From the NCBI GenBank assembly GCA_014925825.1, contig JACGCK010000051.1, forward strand, positions 62,001 through 126,000: DNA of 64,000 nucleotides, in the 5' to 3' direction. A model generated the notes under the pieces. It ran no database searches, was not told the DNA's origin, and saw only the letters and a list, made by a program, of their open reading frames with translations. How positions within the stretch are numbered: the first letter of the stretch is position 1; each line of letters opens with the position of its first letter. Below are positions 24,621 through 35,100 of the stretch, piece by piece. This DNA is from Pholiota molesta (taxonomy: Eukaryota > Basidiomycota > Agaricomycetes > Agaricales > Strophariaceae). Position numbers and translations under genes: made by a program.

Positions 24621-27197
24621 AGCGGCAGCGCACATACCTGGGGTGCCATGCTCGACAGCGCCTCCATGTCCTCCTGCAGCTCTCGTGGGTGCGGTCCTTG
24701 CCCTCCACGGTGCCTCCGGTCAGCCTCTGAGGCCCTCCCTGGACCCTCGGCGACCTTTGCCTTCCACAGCTCCCTCTTCTGCGGCACTCTCTCGCGCTTG
24801 CCGCGTTTTGTGGTGCATAGTTGGGCGCCGGGCCTTGCAGTGTTTTGCTGTCGCGGGCGCTCCATTGATTGCTGGGTGGGGTGGTCTACATGTTCGTGCT
24901 CATCGTCGGCCGGTGGTGATGTGGCCCGCGTGATTTGGCGGCTAGCGCGTGCTCGGCGGTTCTCGGCGGGTGCTGGTTGGCGTGCCCAATGGCCACCGTG
25001 GACGGTAGATGCAGATGGCAGGTACTTACCGATGAAGAAATGGTGGGGCAATGTGTTTGATGCCATCATTAGCACTGAGGTTTGAGATATGTTTGCGATT
25101 GTCAGTTCATTGCGGTAGAACTACGTTGGTGTCCACTTAGAGAAGCACATATTCTGAAACTAGAAGATGATCTCTATTTAATAAGATACATTCATTTTTT
25201 TTGATCAGGACAAGTTCCCGGATCCTCGGTAGGGTTTCTGTATGATACCTCAATGATATACATTAAATACTGGTGCATTCACTCTTCCCTTATATTGACT
25301 AACTTCTATCAATCAGATCTGTATCATCTACTGAACATGTATATCTTTTTTGGGCCCCAATAGCGCAAGTATTACAGTGTAGAATGGCAGAGTATCGCAA
25401 ACTTATCGCAAACATGTGTCATTGATGTTTGCGATAGGTTTGTGATCGAGCTAATATAGCCTTGTGAGTACAATGCTCCGCGCTCGGAGAACTTGAGCTT
25501 GAATAGTAGACATGATTTGGTTCTACACCAGTCTATTTTCTCAATGTATAAGATATTTTTTACTGACAGGCGCGGGGGCGTGAATGCAGAGACAACATAA
25601 CATCATCATGATTGATGAAGGCTCTATTCAACAACGGTCATCTCCTCATTAGAATCTAACTTGCGACTGTGGGCCGCTGCTTTACACGGCATAACGAGAG
25701 TCCTCTTTTCTTTTTGGATGAAGAACCTATACCAATATTTTAAACAATTTATATTCGAATATCATATCTACACTAGATACAAATAATCTATCCTATCTAT
25801 AAAAATCGAAACTGTATGGCCAAGTGCGCATGCTGCAATGGGATAATGTGCGCGGCTCGCTCCTCATCAATTCCTCGGGGTGCTCGCGTTCACCTGTTCC
25901 ACCTGATGCCCGCTGAGGGCTTTCGCCTCCCACCAATCACAGCTGTTCCAATCCGCCACGGCGGGCAGTGCACGTACTCATGTGCATGCCTGCCTACCCA
26001 TATCCTGCAGCAGCGGGTGTCGCCGGTGTTCGTTGTCTCCCGGTGCAGCCCCTGCACTAACCCAGCACCACCGCATGCAGTGATGCAGCAACAGCCAGCC
26101 CCGCCATCAGCCGGCAGACTGCGCCCGTTGTATGTACGAGGGCCGTCGCTGGCTGGGCAAGCCTCAGAGGTATGGGAAACGGCAGGGTGGGGAGACGGTC
26201 GCGGGTGGGAGGCGAGTGGCGGCACTGGGGTGGCTGGGTTCGTGCATGCGGCATGGCACCTCATCACGACGACCTGGCAGCGCGCATGGACCAGGCGGGC
26301 TGCAGCGAGCGATGGCATGTAGAAGGGGGGCGGTGGCCGTGTCCCTCGTCGCCGCGAGCAGATGCTGTGGGGAGGTGGATGTATATGAGTGGGTGGGCAA
26401 GGTGGGCGGCGCGACGGGCGCACCTGCTGGGTCTCCCGCTCTCGAGTCTCCCCTGTGTTTTTTTCCATCTCCATTTCATCCATTGGCGTTTCCCAAAACG
26501 AGAGCCCACATCCCTGTCGCAGGGGAGGGGCTCGAGCGGGGGTGTGGTGGTGGTACGAGGAAGAAGACAACCGTGGTTCAACACAGTTGATGGGCATTTC
26601 GGCAAATGCCGAAACGCGAGCGCGTCGTATTCGACGACGCGCTCTTGATGCGCTCAGCACTTTTAACTCATTCCACTGTAGCGCCCTCTAATTCTTTAAG
26701 GTCGATGGGACAGTACGGGAGAGGCGCGATGGCGCATGGGATTAGGAGAGGCGGCGAGGCGCGATTCATCGTACGATCGGGAGGGGTAGATTTTATGGAT
26801 TGAACAAGGATTGAAATCAAAGCTTTCGCTACAAAATGCTCGAAAAAAATCAATTCCCACACAATATATAGCATACACTACAAGATAGCTATCAGTAAAG
26901 CGAACGGGAGGGACGGAAGAGCATAGCCGTGAGGGCGCGTGGGAGGGCGCGACGAGGGCGCGCGTGCAGGCGATCGCCCGATCGTAATAGATTGCGATCG
27001 CTTGCGAGGAGCGTTCCTGAATGCGCCCAAGTCCCATTTTGGACCGGGGCGCGCCGCCAAGCGATAGGGCCGGCCACCGCTGTCTTCCAAATCAGATTGG
27101 GCGGAGTGTGTGCCGCCAGGCAAAGGCAGCGCCTAGACCAGAGGAGAATGATATATCAGAGGCTACCCAGAGGGTACCCTCCTCTATATACAAGCTC

Positions 27198-27300
27198 AGA
27201 GGAGGGTGATATATCAACGATCACCCTCCTCTAGTACAGGTTCTGATATATCAACCTGCTCTTGCTATAGCAAGGGTTGATATATCAAGATGTCCGGTAC
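27198..27300 (-). repeat. Right terminal inverted repeat
   Basis: Reverse complement of the left repeat, with the same two hairpins and three TGATATATCA copies. A further TGATATATCA, with AGAGGAG and CTCCTCT arms, lies just inside at about 27146-27187. Confidence 0.88.
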
Positions 27301-27445
27301 AGGTGCCACTGGTAGCCAGAACGGCAACCCACACGGCGCACCCTTAGGTTCCGAAGGCCCCATCGACGGCACCTCCCAAAGCGGTTTCCCCACCGGTGGC
27401 TTGCCCGAAGGGCACCCATCCTCCCAACATGTTAAGTTGACATAG
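27301..27445 (+). pseudogene. Detached 3' end of the Gly/Pro-rich secreted protein gene
   Basis: Encodes a continuation of the repeat protein (GSQNGNPHGAPLGSEGPIDG, then TSQSGFPTGGLPEGHPSSQH) and a stop at 27443-27445. It mirrors the intact repeat at about 23035-23165 (TSQSGFHGGGLPEGRPSSQH). It is cut off from its promoter and start by the 4-kb insertion. Confidence 0.7.
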
Positions 27446-27465
27446 GTGTAGTAACATTCAATGTT

Positions 27466-27556
27466 CTAGTTGACCCAAATCACAACCTTGCCAACGTGCT
27501 TTTGAGACTTCAAGTATGTATAAGCCTTGATGGTGTCCTGGAAGTCGAAGCAATCG
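27466..27556 (-). pseudogene. C-terminal remnant of a zinc-type alcohol dehydrogenase/reductase (MDR)
   Basis: The last residues before a TAG stop read DTIKAYTYLKSQKHVGKVVI, the hallmark C-terminal strand of medium-chain dehydrogenases/quinone reductases. No upstream catalytic or Rossmann part is present; the adjacent upstream sequence belongs to the cyclase gene. It is an isolated gene fragment. Confidence 0.6.
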
Positions 27557-27656
27557 GGACAGTTTCAGCGCAGTTAGCCAAGGATTTTCGAAAGCGGACA
27601 AAGAAATTGTTATATACCTGAACATAGAGCTTCGACCAGATACAGACATCGTACCG

Positions 27657-28349
27657 CTATACCTTGTAAGCAAACGCGCGCACGGGCGATCCATCGGCTC
27701 CAACCAATCGCAAAGGCACGAGATTCACGACCCATCTCTCGCCATTCCTTTGAGCTTTTGAAAGTTCCTCCAAATTTGTCAGATTTTCGGCAATGATCCC
27801 ACCAGCACCAAGGAACCTCTCGTGAAAGCCAAACCCATTAGCGCCCTCCACCTCTCCCACCGCAGGTGTTTCGTCAGGGTTCAGTGTATCGGTGCCAACG
27901 AGACGCACGCCGAGCGTCAGCAGCTCCGTTGCGACGTCCGGCGCGAGATATGGGTGCTCTAAGTAAGCTGGTGACTGATAATGAGCCTTCGACCAGCCCG
28001 TGTTAATCAGAACAATGCGGTGGTTCGCGATCTGTGGTGCATACTCCGCGAGCTGCGCCCAGGTTATTTTCTCCCTCTTCTGAAGTCCAGCACAGGAGAT
28101 ATCAATAACGAGAGCCTCTCCGACAAAGATGGAGAGAGGTAGAGCCTCTATCGTGGCACCTGACGCGAGGAAGTGGTACGGGGCGTCAATATGCGTGCCT
28201 GTGTGGGTCCCAAAAGACAGTTGGTGCACGCTATAGCCATCTGGCGTGTGTGTCGCATGCGGGGACATAGAGAAAGTGGGATCTGAGGGGTATATTTGGG
28301 TCTGAGAGTCTAGGAGATGCGAAAGATCGATAAAGTTTGTAAGTGACAT
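27657..28349 (-). CDS. Cyclase-family (kynurenine formamidase-like) metal hydrolase
   Basis: Single exon, 230 aa from ATG 28349; an in-frame ATG at 28448 would add 33 poorly conserved residues. The metal-binding motif HTGTHIDAPYHF is intact, and the typical C-terminal block FHERFLGAGGIIAENLTNLE is present. The N-terminus FIDLSHLLDSQTQIYP also fits the family (Pfam cyclase, PF04199). Members hydrolyse N-formylkynurenine or related amides and lactones. The substrate here cannot be told from sequence. The 5' flank has a heptamer tandem repeat. Confidence 0.87.
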   Translation of the reverse strand: MSLTNFIDLSHLLDSQTQIYPSDPTFSMSPHATHTPDGYSVHQLSFGTHTGTHIDAPYHFLASGATIEALPLSIFVGEALVIDISCAGLQKREKITWAQLAEYAPQIANHRIVLINTGWSKAHYQSPAYLEHPYLAPDVATELLTLGVRLVGTDTLNPDETPAVGEVEGANGFGFHERFLGAGGIIAENLTNLEELSKAQRNGERWVVNLVPLRLVGADGSPVRAFAYKV

Positions 28350-28461
28350 GATTGTTGTGGTCGTGGTCAACTTCGAGCAGACAGGAGACGAGGATGGGCT
28401 TGGGATGGGCGGATATTCGGTCTGGTATAAAATCTCCGCTTCAATCACCTTCTGGCGTGGC

Positions 28462-28523
28462 CGTTCAAACGTTCAACGTTCAACGTTCAACGTTCAACGT
28501 TCAACGTTCAACCAACGTTCAAC
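28462..28523 (+). repeat. Heptamer tandem repeat CGTTCAA
   Basis: About six head-to-tail copies followed by an interrupted copy, about 115-175 bp upstream of the cyclase start codon at 28349. Confidence 0.9.
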
Positions 28524-29061
28524 AGTTTCCCTTGTGCCTTTGCTGCTACTTTCGTAACATTCGTATCCATATCCACCCTGTGTATTGTTCTGTTAAAACC
28601 TACTATGTAAGCCAGTGAAGCAATTTTGTTGCTCTGTACATAACGTCGTTTATTTCCTTCATCTCTAGATCGCGTTGAAGATGGGCGACTATCTGTCGGG
28701 ACTCAAAGGGTTTCAGCTCAGTGGCTGCCACCATGTCCCATTGTATGTGGGTGCGGGTGTCAAGCGGGTGTGGTCATGACCAGAATCCAGTGCCCTCAGA
28801 AGGACGGCATTTATAATGGCTTCCTCGATTCCTCCCGCCATGCGGAAAGCGCGACGCATATCACAGCCAGCGAAGATAATCCATATTCTCCGAAGGTTCA
28901 AGGAAGTGTGATATTTATGTACGCACATATATATGTACGCGATCGACAATGACACAGATTTCATTTGGAGGTATTGGAGGCAAGGGTATCAACACAAAGA
29001 TAAAAGCGGGTATAAAAGTACAAATCCTCCGGTGAAACATCCATATAGACATAGCAGCAAA
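28524..29061. other. Intergenic, with a fragment of the 34.8/43.3-kb repeat
   Basis: Positions about 28866-28955 (CCAGCGAAGATAATCC, then TATGTACGCGATCGACAATG) match the repeat also found at about 34980-35065 and, inverted, at about 43180-43260. No gene recognised. Confidence 0.5.
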
Positions 29062-30339
29062 CTAAGTGACATGATTCGATGCTGATGACTGTCTCTTCGC
29101 AGGCCTCTCCTCCAAATTCGCCTGGTGCAGCATTGTTTTGCGCTTGGAACCAATTTGCGCGACAACCTGCTGCGCTATCGCTTTGTCGCGTGGCCAATTT
29201 GCAGTCAAATGTTTTCGGATGGTGTCGACGACCCAATGCCGCGCTCCGAGCTGGTCCAGGCGGGTCTGATACTTGTATGCGATAAAAGAACCGAGGTTTA
29301 ATATCAAATCATCCCTATCTGGGATATCGGGATACTTTGCAATGAAGGCTTCCTGCCTCTTCAGGCTCGCGAAATCACTAGGTGTAGGTGACTTTTCATA
29401 GCGAACTTTGAAGGTTTCGACAAATTCTTCCACCAGCGCGTTTAGCTCGGGGCGTCCGCTGAACTCTAGCCTAGATAGAACATCCGACGTGAACAACGCT
29501 TGCTTTACAAGGCCTCCTCTGATAGCTCCACTTCCATCGACATAAGCCTCGTCATATGCCCGCATGAGGTTGATCACGTCGTTGTGGGGGATAGTATCTA
29601 TAGTTTCTGAAGCGGTCAAATCGGAACCTAGCAGAGGTGTATCATGAACGTTGCTCTCCGTGTATCGCAAGGCGATCCAAAGCAAAACATGGAAAGCGGA
29701 TTCACGGTCGTCTTGGATTTGGTGAGGCCTGTTCGGACGGTCTTGTAACATCGCAGACATGAATTGCCATGTCCCCTATGTATCGAGTAAGAAATCAAAA
29801 GTCAAGTAGAGAGAAAATGCGGCTTACCGTTCGAGAGGGTCGTCGAGCGACCACAGTATCTGTGTTCAAATTTGCACAAAGATCCCAGTCAATCAACATG
29901 CCCTTCCTTTTATCCGTGAAGAGAATATTGCCGACACTGATATCACGGTGAAGAATGCGGGCAGCGAAGTAGGCGTCATCGTGGGCTGTTGCATGATATT
30001 CAGAACATTCCTATTTGCGTGTAACTGAACGTTCTTACCTTCCATAGCATCAGCGATGGTGCTGATAAATTCGCGCGAGGACGCGAATCCGGTGAGGCTC
30101 TGGCCGACGGTTTCCAACGACATTCGGTAGTGGGACTCGGGCAAACATATGATCCCCTGCGTCGGAACGATCCATGACACGGTGACCGACAGCTGCGTCA
30201 GAGGTTTATGGTGCCTCCCATCGCTGCCCCTCCCAAACGGTGCGATATTGCTGACCTTCCCGCATTCCAGAATAGTGTTTACAGTGCCTTCCTTCTGCAT
30301 GCCGACACCGGCCTTCCAATAATCCTTGAGAAGGAACAT
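29062..30339 (-). CDS. FunK1-type fungal protein kinase, copy 1 (N-lobe missing)
   Basis: Exons 30339-30039, 29985-29828 and 29775-29062 give 390 aa. It starts at FLLKDYWKAG, the region of the invariant kinase Lys. It continues with the FunK1 signature HRDISVGNIL (catalytic Asp and Asn), GMLIDWDLC in place of DFG, and RTGTWQFMSAM, then a long C-terminal region ending in basic residues. FunK1 (PF17667) kinases are expanded in mushrooms. The glycine-rich loop and N-terminal domain of full-length members are absent, and an in-frame TGA lies just upstream of ATG 30339. It is either a truncated gene or one with missed upstream exons. Confidence 0.75.
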
Positions 30340-30865
30340 CTCACAGCGTCAGGGAGTTCCAGCTGTAATATCAGTCCCACAGAGCAGCTAAGGAATGATC
30401 AAGCGAGAGGATGAAGCAGAAAGGCGTGCAATTACGCATGGCGCACTCATTTTGCACTCATTCCATGAGCAAGAGCCTGGCAAGAGTTGTACATAGCCTC
30501 CGAGGCGAAATTTTTTGATCCGTGTCGCTGTCTATAAACATTTATATAAGCGTCAAGCTTGATATCTCCACTGAACTTAGTACTAAGTACCTACATAGGC
30601 CCGAAGGGCACAAACACAAAAATACATTCACCAACGCGAAAAGTGCTGCATTAACAGTCATAAGTATACCCAATGCCGTCCGCAAATATCCAAAACACCA
30701 TCCACAAGCGAAGAACAAAACGAAAACAAAAAAAACACAGGACAAAGCTAGGTATAAGCGCGACAGGATAGTATCAGAAAGTATGGGAGGGCGGAGGAGC
30801 GGGAAAGAATAAGGATAAAAACATTCCTCATGACTAGCGCCTTGTTTTGCGCTTGGAACCCGTTT
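30340..30865. other. Spacer between the two FunK1 copies
   Basis: A-rich segment AAAACAAAAAAAACAC near 30721. No gene seen. Confidence 0.4.
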
Positions 30866-32194
30866 TCAGGACTTCCCTTCCTGCGGCGGCGCCACTCTAT
30901 CATGTGGCCAGTTCCCGGTCTCCAAATGTTTCCGGATGGTGTCGACGACTAAATGCCGCGCTGTGAGGTGGCCCAGGCGGATCGGATACGTGTGTGCAGG
31001 TAAACCATCGCGAATGTTTGTAAAATGGTTCCTCCATTTTTCCCGATTTGGGATATCGGGAAACTCTGCCATCATGGCTTCATGCTTCTCCAGGATTTTG
31101 ATATCATGAGGTGTAGGTGGATCTTCGTAGCGAACTTTGAGAGATGTGACAAGTTCTTTCACCAGCGCGTCTAGCCCAGTGCATCCACTGAACTCGAGCC
31201 TAGATAGCACATCCGATGTAAAGAAAGCTTGCTTTACGACGCCGCCTCTGGCCACGCCCCGTCCATCGACATACGCCTCGTCATACCCCCGCATGAGGCG
31301 GACCACGTCGTTCCGGGGGACACAAGTGGTATCTGGCGCTGGTGATGCGGGGCCCACATCGGCCGTCGCCGCACCGCGCAGACGCGGAGGCGTGTCGTGC
31401 ATGCGGCTCTCCGTGTAGCGCAGGGCGAGCCAGAGCAAGACATGGAACGCGGATTTCCTGTCGTCTTCGATCTGGTGCGGCCTGCTCGGGCGGTCGAGTC
31501 GCGTCGCGGACATGAAGTGCCATGTTCCCTATGGTATGCGCCGGTTCAGAAATCAGACCGCAAAGTAAGTAAAGATTTGGTAAAGATAAAGACAAACGGC
31601 GGCGTACCATTCGCGAGGGGCGTCGCGCGCCCACATTATCTGAGGCCAAATTGTCACAACGATCCCAGTCAATCAACACGCCCTTCTTATCACCCGCGAA
31701 CAGAATATTGCCGACACTAACATCACGGTGAAGAATGCGCGCAGCGAAGTAGGCATCATCATGAGCTGTTGCAAGAAATTCAGAATTATATCTACATGTA
31801 ATTGAACGTTCTTACCCTCCATAGCATCCGCGATAGCGCCGACAAATTCGCGCGAGGACGCGAACCCGGTGAGGCTCTCCCCAACGGCGGCCAGCGTCAT
31901 GCGGTAGTGGGACAGACAGCTTGTCCCCTGCGTCGGGACAGCCCAGGACTCCGTCAGCGGTTTATGGTGCGTCCCATCGTCGCCCCTCCCAACCGGCGCG
32001 CTATTGCTGGCCTTCTCGCATTCCAAACCGGCCCTCCAATAGTCCTTGAGGAAGACCACGTTACGCGTGGGGAAGTCGACAGCCAACGTGGCGCGAGGAG
32101 CGCGAGAGAAGGGAGAACGAGACGCATGTCGTGGAGGGTATGGGAGCGAGAAAGGCCTCTCATCTCTGGGGGTGTCACTGCGCGCTGGCACCAT
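30866..32194 (-). CDS. FunK1-type fungal protein kinase, copy 2 (N-lobe missing)
   Basis: Exons 32194-31816, 31765-31608 and 31528-30866 give 399 aa. The middle exon is the same length (158 nt) as in copy 1. It has VVFLKDYWRAG, HRDVSVGNIL, GVLIDWDRC, RMGTWHFMSA and QIEDDRKSAFHVLLWLALRY. The start is uncertain: the first 45 residues are Pro/Arg-rich and not family-like. It is more GC-rich than copy 1 and has a longer insert after HDTPP. As in copy 1, the glycine-rich loop region is missing. A repeat core shared with the APH-like gene's upstream region occurs about 280 bp upstream. Confidence 0.72.
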
Positions 32195-32866
32195 CGACTT
32201 CCGGCACTCGTGGCTGTGGTCTTTGTACGTGGACGGTCAGCACAGCTGAATTCCGGGATGAGTTGGAGCAGAAGAGTCAGGACCAGGGCGTTCCCCAGAC
32301 ATGTGCCCCAGCGCGGCTAAGGAATGCACAAGCGAGCGGAGGGAGCAGAACGGCGTGCTATCTGCATCGCGGATGCATGCTGCACTCAGTCCATGAGCAA
32401 CATCAGCGCATACATACGCAGCGCCGCCGAGCTGATACAGGTTGAAAACATGATCGACGGAGGCGAGTGGCGGCGGAAGTGTCAATGTCGCAGCGCGGCC
32501 CACAATCACGGTCACAAGGTTGTTCCCTGTTGTTCCTTACTCGTCGCCAAAAGTCCTCAACAAGCGTCGGTCCTTTCACCAGCTAGCGCTCAATCAATTG
32601 GGACTCGGTTCAGATTGTCATATTTTGGTCATATTTTTTCTCATATATTGACATGGTTTGATATAAAATTTCAATTTGAGCGCATAACAATGACTCCTTG
32701 ATTTCGGTAACTGCTAGCTAGTCTAAAATAGAGAAGAAAGCTGGGTTCAGGAAGAAAACACAGGTATATGGCCTCATATACCAAATCACTCATCTAGTAT
32801 AGAGTACACATTAGTTAGAAGCTTGTACAGGTATCTGCATCACAATAATGATTCACCTTATGAGTA
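32195..32866. other. FunK1 upstream region with dispersed repeat core
   Basis: The core GTGTCAATGTCGCAGCGCG at 32479-32497 is preceded by TGATCGACGGAGGCGAGTGG. It is shared with 36.1-36.9, 39.3 and (inverted) 47.7 kb. The part beyond about 32600 matches the 3' flank of the F-box gene near 56.9 kb in inverted orientation. Confidence 0.6.
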
Positions 32867-34324
32867 TCATAGATTCGGCCCCCACTCGTTCCACTCTCCA
32901 GCAGCAGTGCGCTCTTTGTCCCAGACTTGGATTTCAAAGGTGACGTTGACGTACGGTGCTTTCTTGAGGTGTTCTTCAACTCTTGACATGGTGAAGTCAG
33001 TGCAACTCTTCAACCAGGACCTTTTGAATCCATAGTGGATCATTGTGATTTTTTGGATGGTACATGCGGGATTGTTGAGGTCCAACCAGTGGTTATCGGA
33101 GTGAAAGATGTTGTCAATGATGTTTTGACGCTTGTGTTTCTCCTCTTTGGCCGACGAAGCGCATGCGAACTCGAAATGCAAATGTACCAGATGAGTCGCG
33201 AGACGCCAGACTGGCTTTACATTTCCAATCGCAGAATGGATGAACCGGAATTTGTTTCCCAAGGAGAGGAAAGAATTTCCTAGGATGAGCGTTGTGATGG
33301 CCGGTGTAGAATTAAGCACTCTGTAAAGGTCCGAAATAACACGGCTGTCAGACCACGAGTCCTCGAAAGAGGACAGTGACAGTGTATGCAGGGCGGGTAG
33401 ATGGACATTGGCAAGAAGCATGCTAAGGGGAAATTCAAATGTTGGATCCTCGCCATCTAATTGCTGAGAAATATGAAGTTTTGACAGTCGTGGAAGGGTG
33501 CATTTAGGATATTGAGCATGCTCTTGATCATACGATATGATATCGAAGTAACCCCACTCTAAATCTGGGACCGAACGGATGACGGATAACCAGGCATTGA
33601 GAGAAATGGTAACACTATTCAAGGAGATACGAGTCAATTTAGACCAAGCCATTACAGTAACAAAGTTACTGCCACTGGACAGGATGATATGACTGAGGGA
33701 AAGAAATCGCAATGCTGAAGGGGTATGATTCGGCATGAGAGATCGACTGCGATAGAAGACCTCTTCTTCTTCGGCAGTCTCAGATCGAGATATCACCAAG
33801 GTATGCAGATTCGGGTATACCTCCTGGTTGCTCCACTTGTGAACCAAGTGCCAAATATCTTCGCGAGCCTCGAGATATCGCGCCGAGGCTATATATTTGA
33901 CAAGAGACATCATATCAACTGCCTCTAGCTTCGAGTCAAGTATTGGATTTTTTGACATTTCATACCACCCGATTGAAATGACCTTGATGCAGAGAGATGG
34001 TGCCATAGTACCCTGATTCCGCCTCCACCACGAAAGAAATGCGAGGTCCTCCTTGGAGGTTTTCCAGCTGTCGTTCGAACCGTTGTCTGTAATAAGGAAG
34101 ACATATGAAAGATGCGACCATAGGGTTGCCGAATTAAGAGCGACTGTTCGCCAGGCAGAGCAAATCTGGCAAAGGAGCATCGGGGCGATCGTTGTATCTG
34201 GCTGTTGTTCCCTGAAACGGCGTCGGGGCAGGCAGTGGATGAAAATTTCTCTTAGAACGTCGTAAGGAACCCTGCTGACTGGGCTCTGAGCAGAAGAACA
34301 GGAAGATGGTGGTGTGGTCATCAT
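32867..34324 (-). CDS. F-box protein, family B copy 1
   Basis: Single exon. The start at 34324 (MMTTPPSS) was chosen because the paralogue at 55155 begins MMTSSSS; an in-frame ATG at 34369 exists. Length 485 aa. The N-terminal F-box-like motif is PVSRVPYDVLREIFIHCLPR. Next come the typical basidiomycete blocks ICSAWRTVALNSATLWSHLS and FLSWWRRNQG, then a leucine-rich repeat region (LPALHTLSLSSFEDSW; PAITTLILG). It ends TAAGEWNEWGPNL. Probably an SCF ubiquitin-ligase adaptor with unknown substrate. It is very similar to the inverted copy at 55155-56609. Confidence 0.83.
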   Translation of the reverse strand: MMTTPPSSCSSAQSPVSRVPYDVLREIFIHCLPRRRFREQQPDTTIAPMLLCQICSAWRTVALNSATLWSHLSYVFLITDNGSNDSWKTSKEDLAFLSWWRRNQGTMAPSLCIKVISIGWYEMSKNPILDSKLEAVDMMSLVKYIASARYLEAREDIWHLVHKWSNQEVYPNLHTLVISRSETAEEEEVFYRSRSLMPNHTPSALRFLSLSHIILSSGSNFVTVMAWSKLTRISLNSVTISLNAWLSVIRSVPDLEWGYFDIISYDQEHAQYPKCTLPRLSKLHISQQLDGEDPTFEFPLSMLLANVHLPALHTLSLSSFEDSWSDSRVISDLYRVLNSTPAITTLILGNSFLSLGNKFRFIHSAIGNVKPVWRLATHLVHLHFEFACASSAKEEKHKRQNIIDNIFHSDNHWLDLNNPACTIQKITMIHYGFKRSWLKSCTDFTMSRVEEHLKKAPYVNVTFEIQVWDKERTAAGEWNEWGPNL

Positions 34325-34749
34325 AGTCGACCTCCAATGAAGCTCAAGAGCGCAAGCGCTCAAGCTCAAGACTTGATGGAAATGATGGTGACTGGAGACT
34401 CAAGACGGCGCAAATGTGTTTTCAAGTCAGTGTGACAGTGTGACGTCTACGCTTACTCGCTCCGCTGAAGCCGTTCCTCGCCAGTTCTCTCTCTCATTCT
34501 CACAAAGATGTTTGTCGCGACCTACACTACCCTATTTCGCCACCGCTGCCTTCGTACATGATGACCCACTGCTCGGTAACTCTCTGCAGTGTCATTCCAT
34601 TTTGAGATACTACTTACTTATCGAGAGATTCTCACCAAGCTTTCAACAAGCTCAACCTCAACTCTCTCATTCGCCACTTCAGGGCACACGTTTTCAATGA
34701 CTGCAGCTGGCCAGAACGCGTCCTCAAGGTATGCTTCTACACCCACTTG

Positions 34750-35100
34750 CTGTCGATAGACCCATCCCAGCGAACATCCGGCCCACCCTGGCGCGTCGGT
34801 TCGCGTGGTGTTTGATATTTGGAATTATGTGTTCGCTTTTGCGCCTGCTCATGTATACCTCATCTTTATCCACCAATACAACTTGTCAATTCTGCGAAGG
34901 AGGCATTCCTACTTGGTTTCTACTAAATCTACCGCCACGGGGCAACCCCGATTCAGCCGCACTCTGATCAGTGTAAAGAGCCAGCGAAGATAATCCGTGT
35001 TCTCAGAAGGATGTGTGATATCTACGTACGCGCATACATATGTACGCGATTGATAATGTCGTAGATCGAGTAGAGATTGCAGGCAAAATCACTGTCAGTT
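34750..35100 (+). repeat. Inverted copy of the 43.1-43.46 kb segment
   Basis: Blocks such as GGTGTTTGATATTTGGAATT, AATACAACTTGTCAATTCTG and GCGAAGATAATCCGTGT recur as reverse complement at about 43460-43130. There they form the downstream flank of the unknown gene 43517-44451. The sequence from 34370 to here is otherwise without a recognised gene. Confidence 0.75.

Larger units (their letters stand above)
23289..27300. mobile_element. 4.0-kb element with 103-bp structured terminal inverted repeats
   Basis: The 103-bp ends (23289-23391 and 27198-27300) are inverted copies differing at four positions by my count. Both outer ends are GTAC, a palindrome, so the target duplication is either GTAC or its central TA. 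The host reading frame continues exactly across the element. The interior (23392-27197) has no recognisable transposase. It holds a GC-rich part with tandem repeats (about 24220-24620), an AT-rich part (25100-25800) and a second GC-rich part (25800-27140). A minus-strand frame at 25075-24452 (207 aa, with the charged segment RELWKAKVAEGPGRASEADR) may be cargo but is unrecognised. The superfamily is not assignable by eye. Confidence 0.8.

Noticed and set aside
25890..26660. 256-codon minus-strand frame in the 4-kb element
   Set aside because: Pro/His/Arg-rich low-complexity reading in GC-rich DNA, with no paralogue and equally long plus-strand shadows.
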